From JAEMQF01 sp963850525 (GTDB lineage: Bacteria; Pseudomonadota; Gammaproteobacteria; Burkholderiales; Burkholderiaceae_C): 64,000 nucleotides of DNA. The position numbers and the translations under genes were made by a program. Position 1 is the stretch's first letter, and every line of letters begins with the position of its first letter. Under the pieces are notes generated by a model, which was given only the letters and a program-made list of their open reading frames with translations, was not told where the DNA came from and searched no databases. Where the stretch lies: the NCBI GenBank assembly GCA_963850525.1, contig CAWKLQ010000008.1:1674001-1738000 (forward strand), written 5' to 3'. This document shows, piece after piece, positions 9,001-14,648 of the stretch.

Positions 9001-11417
9001 CCGTCGCCGTTGGGGTCGTCGAGCTCGGCGATCAGCACATCGATCACGCCGACGCCGTCTTCGGCCTTCGAGCGGATGCTGTCGGGGTCGGCGCTGTCGG
9101 CAAAGCCGGTGTCGGCACCCACCTTTTGCTGCAATTCGCGCCGGCTGCCTGCGTCAAATACGGCCTTCGTGAACGCCAGGCCCAACTCGGCCCAGTGGCG
9201 CACGCCTTCGTCGATCTCGTCGACCCAGTTGTAGAGGTAGGCGCGGAACAGGTCGTCTTTGAGCGCCTGGTCGATGGCTTCTTCGGCAACCAGCTTGTCG
9301 ATCAGTTGCGCGGCCAGGGTCGCCAACTCGTTGGGCTCGCCGCGCGCGCCTTGCTCCACCGCTTTAACGAGGAGTGCGTCGCGCAGGTGGAACAACTTGT
9401 CCACGCCGGGGCCGCGCTGGCCCATACCGACAAGTTGCGCGTTGGCGACCGCAGTCTCGTCGACCAGTTCGCTGACGGTGCCAGGCCCCCCGCCGATCCC
9501 GCCGACGACGGTGATCGCGCTTGGCGTCACTGTCTTCACGACATAAGTCGACGCGTTCGCCGTCATCCCCAGCGCGTCGAAGCGCATTCCGGCCACGAAC
9601 CCGTCGCTCACGAAACTGCCGCCGTCGCTGCGCGTGAACGTGTTCGTCGCTGCGGCGGCGCTGATCGTGAGCGGCGCGCTCTTGGCGATGCGCACGACGA
9701 TCTTCTCGTCGCCGCTGGCGGTCTCGTTGACCAGTGGCGTGCCGCTGGTGTCGACTGTCAGCGAGTCGGCGTCGACCGCCGTCACCAGAAAGCTGCGGTT
9801 ATTCGAGGCGTTGTCGAATCCTGAGGTGGTGATCTTGTGGCCGACCTTGAAGCCGTCGGCAACAAAATCGCCGTCGGCGATCAGCCGCTTGAACTCGGCC
9901 GTCGCTGAATCGACCGTCAGCGTACCGCCGTCCCACTTCATCTCGACGATCGGTGTCGGATCGTCCGGGAACGCACGCAGGAAGGTCTCGTAGATGAACC
10001 GGGTCGGCGCGTCATACGCGATGGCCGGCGTGCTGTCGTCGCTGAAGTCGCCTGGCGCAACCTCGGTGCGTTCCTGCTTGTTCGCGTCGAAACCCGGCAG
10101 CGCGTCGGCGATGTAGGCCTCGGTCATGAAGTGGCGCAGCATATTGCCGAGGTCGCGCTGATCGGTCGATATCGACGCCGCAGCCAAGCCGAAACCGGGC
10201 GCCACGCCTTCGGCAAACGAGTTAACCAGCGTATGCGCCCAGTGGTCGCCAGCCGAATGCGTCAGGAAGCCGTAGCTCCACGCCAGGACTTGCGACTTTT
10301 CGGCCGCCGTGAAGCTCGGGTCGTCCTGCGCCTTCCAGGCCATGTCGATCACGCGCGTGAGCCAGGTCGCGTGCTCGATCGGGTGGATCGCGAATTGGCC
10401 CATCAATACATCGGGGAAGCCGTCGCCGGCAACCGCGCCACCGTTGTAGAAGGCGCGCTGGTCGCGCAGGGCCTCGACGATCTTCGGATGCACCGTGTAT
10501 TCGGCTCCGTTGATCGTGACCATGCCGTCGTCAACCGCATCGTCGGCCGCGTCGGTGCCGATCGCGACGTGCACCTTCGGGTCGAACGCCACCGGCGACA
10601 GCAGGTTGCCCACGGCCACCTCATGCGCGTGTTCCAGCCCCAACAGATGCCCGGCTTCGTGCGCGACCGTGATTGCAATCTGCTCGCCGAACTCGGCTGC
10701 CGTCAACCCGGCTGCTGAGATGTTGTCGCTGAAGACGAACGCAAGGTCGCTGCGGTCGACGTTGCCATGGTCAACCTTCTCAGCCAGTCCGAAGTAGTTG
10801 CCCCAGGTGCTGAACGCAGCACCGTCACCGCCAATGTAAATCGTCGAAAACTCGGCCTGCGCCGGCGCCTCGAGCGTGAACACGAAGCCGGCGCCGGAGA
10901 AGCTTTGCTCCAGGTTGGCGACGATGCTCGCGATGATCGCGTCTTCCTGCCCTTGGTTCGGGCCCGCGGCTCGGAACGCGGCGACGTCGATATCGGCGAG
11001 CGTGACCGGCCCGTCGTAGCGCACATCCTGGGCGCCATTCAAGTCGAGGAAGAAGACTTGTGGCGCGCCGGCCTGCAAACTGCGACTCGCGGCGCCGGGG
11101 TCCGCCGCGTCGAGCAACACGAAACCGGTTTCAGGCCCGGCGTCGGCGCTGATATCGGTTGCGGGCGCATGGGGCGTGTCGGCAAGAACAGCGACCGGCA
11201 AGGCGGCCTCGCGCAGTTCAAGAAGGGCCAGCGGATGACCAAGCTCGCGGTTTGGAGCGAGCAGTTCCGCCACCGCCGAGGAGGCAATGTCGGCCGAAAG
11301 CAGCAGCCGCTGTTCGAGTGCTTCGAATACCGCCTTGCGCCGCGGCGCAGGGCGCGCAGCTGCAGCCCGGCGCTGCCGCTCGCGCGCCAGCAAATGCTTC
11401 TCGATGGGAGCATTCAT
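1..11417 (-). CDS. Giant LEPR-XLL-type repeat exoprotein with metzincin motif (partial, C terminus beyond left edge)
   Basis: One minus-strand frame begins at ATG 11417 and is still open at base 3, giving at least 3805 residues. The same frame fits both ends: the HExxH region near 10660 and the last full codon at 5-3. Residues 34-43 read LEQRLLLSAD, the short N-terminal LEPR-XLL-type motif known from very large bacterial surface or secreted proteins. Residues 253-263 read HEAGHLLGLEH, the HExxHxxGxxH zinc site of metzincin peptidases, so an N-terminal matrixin-like protease domain is likely. The rest is Asp/Ala/Gly/Leu/Val-rich, poor in Cys, and built of beta-strand-like repeats. No classical signal peptide is visible. 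Cell-surface or secreted location is inferred from the family. The C terminus, where an export signal might lie, is outside the window. The start is not certain: no clear ribosome site is visible and an in-frame GTG lies about 60 bases upstream. Confidence 0.85.
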   Translation of the reverse strand, partial: MNAPIEKHLLARERQRRAAAARPAPRRKAVFEALEQRLLLSADIASSAVAELLAPNRELGHPLALLELREAALPVAVLADTPHAPATDISADAGPETGFVLLDAADPGAASRSLQAGAPQVFFLDLNGAQDVRYDGPVTLADIDVAAFRAAGPNQGQEDAIIASIVANLEQSFSGAGFVFTLEAPAQAEFSTIYIGGDGAAFSTWGNYFGLAEKVDHGNVDRSDLAFVFSDNISAAGLTAAEFGEQIAITVAHEAGHLLGLEHAHEVAVGNLLSPVAFDPKVHVAIGTDAADDAVDDGMVTINGAEYTVHPKIVEALRDQRAFYNGGAVAGDGFPDVLMGQFAIHPIEHATWLTRVIDMAWKAQDDPSFTAAEKSQVLAWSYGFLTHSAGDHWAHTLVNSFAEGVAPGFGLAAASISTDQRDLGNMLRHFMTEAYIADALPGFDANKQERTEVAPGDFSDDSTPAIAYDAPTRFIYETFLRAFPDDPTPIVEMKWDGGTLTVDSATAEFKRLIADGDFVADGFKVGHKITTSGFDNASNNRSFLVTAVDADSLTVDTSGTPLVNETASGDEKIVVRIAKSAPLTISAAAATNTFTRSDGGSFVSDGFVAGMRFDALGMTANASTYVVKTVTPSAITVVGGIGGGPGTVSELVDETAVANAQLVGMGQRGPGVDKLFHLRDALLVKAVEQGARGEPNELATLAAQLIDKLVAEEAIDQALKDDLFRAYLYNWVDEIDEGVRHWAELGLAFTKAVFDAGSRRELQQKVGADTGFADSADPDSIRSKAEDGVGVIDVLIAELDDPNGDGSTFDSFINKHLLPMAGLPAELGLLRSGLQAFGQAVGEVLQPLENLFNPIEAAIHEVKNYVKDFIKEQFKSKFGFDFEVFDFLKSLGNKMDLASITIGSTVIPVFKPGDHERLDGLLGLPPNHHFGPPPIGVGKVPGVTFTFYDGAQDRLTDAAEMNKDVFAAYANAVTLTKMLYLMEDDPLSSSASPADGQLSALYSGVLTTLNATPTPYDFGNLNLHGNHGGNVFTATLPGALDAQGQLIDDGQIWMVSIDADQVWRIDTASVNNSLFRVSQSNESESLVVYEATGLAPGEYKVYASWQANVTQNLDNLLNSDHPDQKISPTQFAQYSVFDAATARGTFQEDQRVFANDVEHQGLGFEQIGASAATTFTISSGTLRVTLSNITGEAKHVIAGPILIERVSDGAKFRIQNNRDPQTLAPVATAGFTYTDNPAIWVDMGYPGGGGNNPLWESAVLRPVFRALFNDWNNNGLDFPDLGDAPSADPNDGVGKFELASHASAFGPVIADHELEIPIPESLENVILEGLDGVVDFALSLEAAAPLSLVLPGFGKSLGELSNLSGAVQSEVQQPIVDYFAGDLTPTFGELFALISPSLGIFDPADGSAFEFELDLRKAFTANGLRLSLGAQAADVGLEVDATLAVDTRFGFVDALTQQLPLFTFGIGLAGDLDAADRFYVRAETLLLHAQAHATNLDFGARFGFLGVGVVDGSVDIEADVSLAFNDPSGDGRITLGEILDTPLGTLVTPAVAGTLAGSLPIEVQTGLGGFLDPNVGTVEFSASNIFEASTYDIQFVGDFDDVFEFNDFSAAQLLTLVGQLATNLNELRDSAVVQTLLALPVVGPAAEKVLDVTDFVTDALLFDDGDDGKDGADALITDVNAALDAAGLAGRVRAEAFEGKIKLIAEDVSIASFAVSASAPLGFGAQVSSQAALRQQVVATSVPTAFGFVSDVAFTITIGSEAAKTVTLASATTAANTRLGNDKRKLFDAQGDPTFQTGQEFAERLAIVLGLSPAAIGAAYDPATKLLTFDLALHELLEVRAPLALGFDLAEGLADFQASADASVSANLDLSLRLGADLNFVPGTDELVDFVFIDNAALSAGLTLTAADLDASARFGFLQIGVVDGSASASANFSVTLDDPGSNNVAHPASVGRIDLSELFASLAQVDPIISASALITLPIVAAPFLSAAGGDNELMLDWSNLFDIDSLIVTLPAGMPDLANFTNMDAGTVVSLLGQVNTWLDDFRRSFGGVDIPFVGEALDEILKFADFVGNTLLFDDGGDGTDGADKLASDVNAALEEAGLGGRIVAQDEGGLLRLLAIDPSITAFTLTALGSNPAVTDLHFGTNQAAGSGPRGLSLVSTAAMLANGRLSDTSSGDVEFALLINGAAPVAVKVLRSSTTANTGIGNDQRKLLDAANRPTFDTVQQMVARLVNILGVGDIVTYHAEDDPLTATLNEADSLTFDLDLSGVLGTLDLPINFSLLDLAPLLELTSDSSIRLSASGSLTLTLGLYLGNEGGIELSDTTLLNTLRGGIDVTLAGDAHFSLAIDAAPAVDVTLSQASTGSNLTIEHLVADLNAALASAGLATKVEAARDGDTIILNALTGVTTFSLSAPALDPAITQLGFRATQTSAPVNGTPQIRAALKPPIQFNDAFTIAAPNDVRTAFGQLAADAEFSLSVNGADPVLVTVPRAETLSNVSVDDLVADINAALTAAALNTQVLAARDDARVILKGQGGATSITLTAQTGSPSISQIGFRESLSAQQAFGQLSGDASFNLSVNGAAARAVTIQASRTDGSAPGSVSNSSVDDIVDDINAALTTAGFGAQVQAVRDGSRVILGGLSGVTAFSLSAAAGNPAITQIGFGASQVAVPSGGVLKIAAPNSVESMLRLKAPAPVAGFMGRLSDSAVFGITLNGVNSGAPVSVVIQAGATATSLDIEDVTASNRSILDVVVDVQRAIDAVQDSLGNALLAGKVSVSSMGSRLVFSTLQPGAGGFAITGANSVATNELGIANASGSGADLLITTRNGVVHRVTLDTATTIGGVIDAIEAATGGAVTVGFSDNNTRLALTDHTSGGATFRVSNASGSKAAFDLGIFGADVASPSETPDNKIEGGQLGGVEALDRLFIHNAVAQAELTIESVGELNAAARFGFVGIEAAGNGSITGTVSAGLKRPEDSLPGGKITLKELLDNVDHIGDYIALPQIDGVGSFDLGISITPAMSIIGTSNPNLHIELSSLAELIDGAADGNAGYLITTSGFDDLLNFENLGFDDILAALRALVDFLGQFEEFGFLNDDIPLINLSINDMLSFVDDFAAALNEVQANPAGSIQVLEAKLKEAFGVPMSGPGSDLLQLSLVEGSILRIGLNFDPAFSESLPISLALPIDTGVIDLSGNANLHAEGELDMQLAIGIDLSGLTGAPVNINELVWVFQDTGIAGSLSAGANDIAFTAALGGIGARIIGGEALITGAFSLGLAEGAMTAGAVVGGVDNRRISLVDLIADLESAVSFNIEGAITGTLPVYFPTQSSFRGNVEIGGELAFDLTNGLSVAGNVGDGDDFVEVPPDIFSLDFSQFSPLDNLLLIIDGVDGFLGLLQDTFDGEVAGMTLPLIGDGLVDAANVIGDFRKTFIDGLRDAVETAADPNQNFISEQLFELLASAEDGGSGLLGILGDRNADGFITVSDIGLLTNVDEAGVALEDIFMQWNLVLGGTLLDAGKGIDFDIGVPGLGLETRGAVRARIEWELAFGFGVDLKQGFYLDVGDTNELELNVDVDIPGGGLTGRLAFLQLDANDKGDTHLGATFGVDIKDRPGDADDLLGFAELGDMSIDIGIAAEAVVDLALELKLNSELLGDAAAKVFPKVVADFYLDWSIGNRSTGDLVMLSDIGNAIAEGLQIAEFRDVGIDLGSFISDFLGPVVEEVQKITEPLQPLIEVLTAPIPVISDLAGEPISLIDIAGLTGYVKADLIYAIADVITLVNSIPDPSEVGALIIPFGDFTIFERPPVFDPDAAD
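2960..4440 (-). repeat. Tandem ~100-residue repeats resembling flagellin hook IN motifs
   Basis: Four adjacent units follow the pattern F-L-(V/I)NGA--V-V, then S--DLV-DINAAL, a short turn, (V/L)-A-RD---I-L-----G-T-F-L-A, then P-I-(Q)-(L/I)GF. The D-NAAL landmark recurs near 3575, 3890 and 4285. A more diverged unit covers about 2970-3320. Further single D-NAAL landmarks lie in the two large units at about 5135 and 6375. The pattern looks like the flagellin hook IN repeat found in flagellar and other extracellular proteins. That family assignment is by eye only. Confidence 0.55.
4690..7170 (-). repeat. Two tandem ~1.24 kb (about 413-residue) units inside the giant exoprotein
   Basis: Two consecutive units share the same ordered landmarks: an ARFGFL-x-x-GVVDGS block, a GR-I-L-E segment, a long amphipathic stretch, an LLFDDG-DG-DGAD-L segment followed by DVNAAL--AGL-GR, and a GND-RKL-DA block. 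The LLFDDG landmark lies near 5190 and again near 6432, an offset of about 1242 bases. The ARFGFL landmark lies near 5664 and 6903. A third, weaker ARFGF block lies near 2569. Edges are approximate. This is internal gene duplication, not a mobile element. Confidence 0.7.
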
Positions 11418-11784
11418 GGCCGTCGCCGGGTCTCGAGCCCGGACCTTGTCGCTACCTGCAGGCTCAGCGCTCGCCCCCACCCCAGCGTCCCCTGGCTGAG
11501 TTCATAGGTGCCGCGCCTTGCCCGCATGCCCGCCCCCATTCTTCTTCGGGAGATACCTCGACAGCAGTCCGGCACGCCTGATTGAAATGCGTCCGAAAAT
11601 CAAACCCGCTTCGAGTTTCTCTGGAACGCCGACGAGTGTCCGTTTGTCAACCGACGTTTCCATCGGTAACTCGTGGCGACGCTATCAGAGTTCGCAATGC
11701 GCAGCAATGCGGATTTTTCCTTCTGTTCGAAGTCATACGTCCAAGCGCCGGACGCGAGCGCTTTTGTCGGTCCTATGCGGACAC
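11418..11784. other. Intergenic region between tmRNA terminator and giant exoprotein gene
   Basis: These 367 bases hold no gene I can support. On the minus strand they lie between the terminator of ssrA and the start of the giant exoprotein, so they should contain that gene's promoter and leader. I could not pick a convincing -35/-10 pair or a strong ribosome site. Short plus-strand frames here have no recognisable motif. Confidence 0.5.
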
Positions 11785-11820
11785 GAAAAAAGCCTCAAGT
11801 GACTGATTCACTTGAGGCTT
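11785..11820 (-). terminator. Rho-independent terminator of ssrA
   Basis: A 12-base inverted repeat (AGCCTCAAGTGA / TCACTTGAGGCT) with a 5-base loop is followed on the minus strand by a run of six T. It sits about 30 bases past the CCA end of tmRNA, as expected for an ssrA terminator. Confidence 0.85.
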
Positions 11821-11849
11821 CGTTCTCTGGTCGCTTCTGGAGCGGTGTT

Positions 11850-12221
11850 TGGTGGAGCTGGGGGGAATCGAACCCCCGTCCGCAAGCCTTCGTCAGGCAG
11901 ATCTACACGCTTAGCTGACTGATTTGTTTTTAGCCTCGGGGGTCGCGCAGCAGCACGCTACCCCTTCGACGAGTCACTTGATTTAACTCCATGCCGAGTG
12001 ACGCGGCGCAGAGCGAGCTGATGTGTATGACTTCGCAGCCTTTGGGTTACCCCTCAGGCCCAGCCCATCGGCCAACTGTTGCGAAGCTCACCGGTTTTAA
12101 GCGGCGAGAGCGTACGTAGAGTCGTTCGCAGTTACTTTTGTTTCCAGTGGATTTACGAGCGAACTGGTGCTCGGCATGCCCTGTTCCAATTCCGAACCCA
12201 CGTCGAAGCCAGGTCAGCCCC
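11850..12221 (-). ncRNA. ssrA: Transfer-messenger RNA (tmRNA)
   Basis: The minus strand starts GGGGCTGACCTGGCTTCGAC and ends in an Ala-tRNA-like acceptor and T arm (GGTTCGATTCC then AGCTCCACCA), the two halves of the tRNA-like domain. The tag reading frame runs from GCG at 12129 to TAA at 12097 and encodes ANDSTYALAA, a tag typical of betaproteobacteria with the LAA degron. The RNA is 372 nt. It rescues ribosomes stalled on broken messages and marks the nascent chain for proteolysis. It lies 13 bases downstream of gph and is followed by its own terminator. Confidence 0.95.
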
Positions 12222-12231
12222 AGAGCTGGCT

Positions 12232-12258
12232 AGTTTAGGCCAATCCAGGCAGATGCAA
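12232..12258 (-). promoter_or_regulatory. Putative ssrA promoter overlapping the gph stop codon
   Basis: On the minus strand TTGCAT (12258-12253) and TAAACT (12237-12232) are separated by 15 bases. The second box is about 10 bases upstream of the tmRNA 5' end and includes the gph TAA stop. The spacing is short for sigma70, so this is a candidate only. Confidence 0.35.
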
Positions 12259-12909
12259 GAGCTGATTCGGCCACTGGATCACGTGATCTGCCCCCCAATC
12301 CTCGATCAGTTCACCCAGGCCCAGGTAGCCCCAGGCGACGGCAACGGTGGCCATGCCTGCGGCGCGACCCGCCTGCACGTCGCGCAAGTCGTCGCCAACG
12401 TAGATGCAATCCGCGGGTGCAACGCCCAGGCGCTGCGCGGCTTCGAGCAGCGGCGCCGGGTGCGGCTTGGCGTGCGGCGTGGTGTCGCCGCAGACGAGGG
12501 TCTTGGCTTGCAGATGCAGCCCCAGGGCGCGAACCAGAGGCTCGCTGAAGCGCGTCGCTTTGTTTGTCACGATGGCCCACGGCAAGTCACGCTCCTGCAG
12601 GGCCTGAAGGATCGGCACCATGTCGGGAAAGACGCAGGTGTCGCGCATCATGCGGCTCTCGTAGCGGTCGAGGAACTCTTCGCGTGCCGCGGCGAACTCG
12701 GCGTGCTGCGGATCCATTTCCAATGCGCGCCGCAGCATGCCGCGCGCGCCCGAGCCCACCATCGGCCGGAAATGCGCGAGCGGCAACTCAGGCAAGCCGC
12801 GCGCGACACGCATGTCGTTGGCGGCGCCGGCCAGGTCGGGGGCGCTGTCGATGAGCGTGCCGTCCAGATCGAACAGCACCGCCCTGACCTGCGCCGTGAT
12901 TTCGCTCAT
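12235..12909 (-). CDS. gph: Phosphoglycolate phosphatase (HAD family)
   Basis: This 224-residue HAD-family hydrolase removes phosphate from 2-phosphoglycolate, a by-product of oxidative DNA repair and oxygenase reactions. The DxD nucleophile motif FDLDGT lies at residues 13-18. The later motifs IVTNK, AKPHP and YVGDDLRD are all present, matching HAD motifs II to IV. I chose ATG 12909 because it overlaps the ubiG stop as ATGA; an in-frame ATG at 12924 would add five residues. The ubiG-gph pairing is standard in betaproteobacteria. Other HAD phosphatases share these motifs, so the gene order supports the name. Confidence 0.88.
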   Translation of the reverse strand: MSEITAQVRAVLFDLDGTLIDSAPDLAGAANDMRVARGLPELPLAHFRPMVGSGARGMLRRALEMDPQHAEFAAAREEFLDRYESRMMRDTCVFPDMVPILQALQERDLPWAIVTNKATRFSEPLVRALGLHLQAKTLVCGDTTPHAKPHPAPLLEAAQRLGVAPADCIYVGDDLRDVQAGRAAGMATVAVAWGYLGLGELIEDWGADHVIQWPNQLLHLPGLA

Positions 12910-13607
12910 GCCGCCTTGCGCCACGCCATCAGGTAGTTCACGCTCGTGTCACCTGACAAGCTGTAGCGTCGGCTCAGCGGGTTGTATTGCATGCCTCGCA
13001 TCTCGATCAGGGACAGCTCGGCGGCGCGGCTCCACGACGCAAGCTCGCTCGGGCGGATGAAGCGCGCGTATTCGTGGGTCCCCTTCGGCAAGAGCTTCAA
13101 GACGTGTTCGGCGCCGACGATGGCAAACAAAAACGCCTTGGCGTTGCGATTCAGCGTCGAGAAGAACACCCAGCCGCCCGGCTTCACGAGCTTGGCACAA
13201 GCGCCGACGATGGACGATGGATCGGGGACATGCTCGAGCATTTCCATGCACGTGACGGCATCGAAGTGCCCCGGCATTTCTTCGGAGAGCGCCTCGGCGG
13301 CGACTTCACGGTAGGCAACACCCGGGGTCTGGGCTTCGAGGGCGTGCAGTTGCGCCACCTTGAGTGGCTTGGTCGCCAGGTCGATGCCCAGCACATTCGC
13401 CCCGCGCCGCGCCATCGCCTCGGCCAGGATGCCGCCGCCGCAACCCACGTCAAGGACCGCCTTGCCTGCCAAGCGTGCCAGCGTGTCGATCCACTCCAGG
13501 CGCAGCGGATTGATCTGGTGCAGCGGCCGAAATTCGCTCTCCGGGTCCCACCAGCGATGGGCCAGATCGCTGAATTTGGCGAGCTCCTGCGGGTCGGCGT
13601 TGGACAT
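12906..13607 (-). CDS. ubiG: Ubiquinone biosynthesis O-methyltransferase UbiG
   Basis: UbiG carries out both O-methylation steps of ubiquinone synthesis, using S-adenosylmethionine. The 233-residue protein begins with the family's N-terminal signature (KFSDLAHRWWDPESEFRPLH, residues 11-30). It has the SAM-binding motif VLDVGCGGG at residues 51-59 and MEMLEHVPDP as the post-motif region. I placed the start at ATG 13607; a second ATG sits just before it at 13610. A longer frame back to 13700 would cross the upstream terminator hairpin and is unlikely. The stop overlaps the start of gph. Confidence 0.92.
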   Translation of the reverse strand: MSNADPQELAKFSDLAHRWWDPESEFRPLHQINPLRLEWIDTLARLAGKAVLDVGCGGGILAEAMARRGANVLGIDLATKPLKVAQLHALEAQTPGVAYREVAAEALSEEMPGHFDAVTCMEMLEHVPDPSSIVGACAKLVKPGGWVFFSTLNRNAKAFLFAIVGAEHVLKLLPKGTHEYARFIRPSELASWSRAAELSLIEMRGMQYNPLSRRYSLSGDTSVNYLMAWRKAA

Positions 13608-13657
13608 CATGGTCGGCAATGGTAGCGGTCGGGCCTTCGGATCAATCCGCGCCGCCC

Positions 13658-13690
13658 AAAAAAACAAACCCCGCCGGGGCGGGGTTTGTT
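13658..13690 (-). terminator. Rho-independent terminator of the OmpA-family gene
   Basis: The inverted repeat AACAAACCCCGCC / GGCGGGGTTTGTT type hairpin is followed on the minus strand by a T run (seven T). It begins about 20 bases after the stop of the OmpA-family gene and ends transcription before ubiG. Confidence 0.85.
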
Positions 13691-13710
13691 GCGACATCAA
13701 CGCAGCGCAA

Positions 13711-14430
13711 TTACTTGCGGGTGCGCGTCCCCACCACTTCGATCTCGACGCGGCGGTTCTTCTGCTTGCCTTCCTTGGTCTTGTTGTCGGCGACAGGCTG
13801 CTTCTCGCCCTTGCCTTCGGTATAGACCCGGTTCTTCTCGACGCCCTTGCTCGTCAGATAGGCCTTGACGGACTCGGCACGCGCCACCGACAGCTTCTGG
13901 TTGGACGCGTCATCGCCATCGGAGTCGGTATGCCCGACTGCAATGATGACTTCGAGGTTGATGCCCTTCATCTTGCCCACCAGGTCGTCGAGCTTGGCCA
14001 TGCCTTCGGGCTTGAGCACGGATTTACCCGTGTCGTAGAACGCGTCAGCCGCGAACGTGACCTTCTCGCTCACCGGCGCGGGCGGCGGCGGCGGGGGAGG
14101 CGGCGGCGGCCGCGGCGCTACCGGCGGCGCGACCACGGGCGGCGCTGCTGCGGGTGCAGGTGCGGGCGGCGGGGGCGGCGGGGGCGGCGGGGGCGGGGGC
14201 GGGGGGGGCGGCGGCGGGGGCGGCTTCAATGCGCCGTCGCACGCAGCGTTCGCGGTTTCCGGCTTCCAGCTGGCGTCACGCCAACAGTATTCGCCAGAGC
14301 CGTTTTTCCAGACAAGGCCGTTCGGATTGACCCACTGGTCCACACCCGATGACTGGGCAAACGCGCCAGACACCGATGCAGTGAGCGCAACGGATGCAAA
14401 CAGCGATGCCACCTGATTCAGTTTCTTCAT
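13711..14430 (-). CDS. OmpA-family outer membrane protein with polyproline linker
   Basis: This 239-residue envelope protein has a signal peptide (MKKLNQVASLFASVALTAS...FAQ). Next come a short Cys/Trp-containing segment and a Pro/Ala linker. The C terminus is an OmpA-like peptidoglycan-binding domain (YDTGKSVL, then VGHTDSDGDDASNQKLSVARAE, then NRRVEIEV). The linker holds one run of about 20 prolines and another of 10, which is extreme. The start at 14430 has AGGAG six bases upstream; longer frames to 14640 lack support. It lies in the usual betaproteobacterial place between ubiG and gyrA, with its own terminator. It probably tethers the outer membrane to the cell wall. There is no eight-strand beta-barrel, so it is not classical OmpA. 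Confidence 0.88.
   Translation of the reverse strand: MKKLNQVASLFASVALTASVSGAFAQSSGVDQWVNPNGLVWKNGSGEYCWRDASWKPETANAACDGALKPPPPPPPPPPPPPPPPPPPPAPAPAAAPPVVAPPVAPRPPPPPPPPPPAPVSEKVTFAADAFYDTGKSVLKPEGMAKLDDLVGKMKGINLEVIIAVGHTDSDGDDASNQKLSVARAESVKAYLTSKGVEKNRVYTEGKGEKQPVADNKTKEGKQKNRRVEIEVVGTRTRK
14079..14223 (-). repeat. Proline-codon low-complexity tract in the OmpA-family gene
   Basis: Two nearly pure CCN-codon tracts, about 10 codons at 14079-14110 and about 20 codons at 14162-14223, flank an Ala/Pro/Val-rich spacer. On the plus strand they read as long G/C-only runs. Such tracts stall translation without EF-P and can change length by slippage. Confidence 0.85.
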
Positions 14431-14648
14431 GGTTCTCCTCTCGAGGAATGGCGCAGTGGTGTCCTGCAGATCGTCTTGGTCGGATCTCGGGTTGAAGCTG
14501 ATAACCCCCTGACTGCGGGGGCTGACAACCGGAGGCGGATTGTGCCATAGGGACCCGCCCATCGCACTTAGAATCGCGTCGCGTCTGCGGGAGCGACCCT
14601 GCAGCGCCGCTCCCCGCATCGCCTGCGTCTCGCCCTTCATTCCCCCGC

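Noticed and set aside
3420..9824. Long plus-strand open frames (for example 3420-5843 and 7482-9824) rich in Arg, Ala, Val and Gly
   Set aside because: They are antisense to the giant exoprotein. They lack any domain motif and their composition is what high-GC complementary frames give.
11673..11918. 81-codon plus-strand frame ending GESNPRPQAFVRQIYTLS
   Set aside because: It overlaps the terminator and 3' end of tmRNA on the other strand. This is a well-known false gene call over ssrA.
14490..14530. CCCCC-TGACTG-CGGGGG hairpin between the OmpA-family gene and gyrA as a terminator or riboswitch
   Set aside because: It lies between divergent starts, has no T run and has no further structure that I could support.
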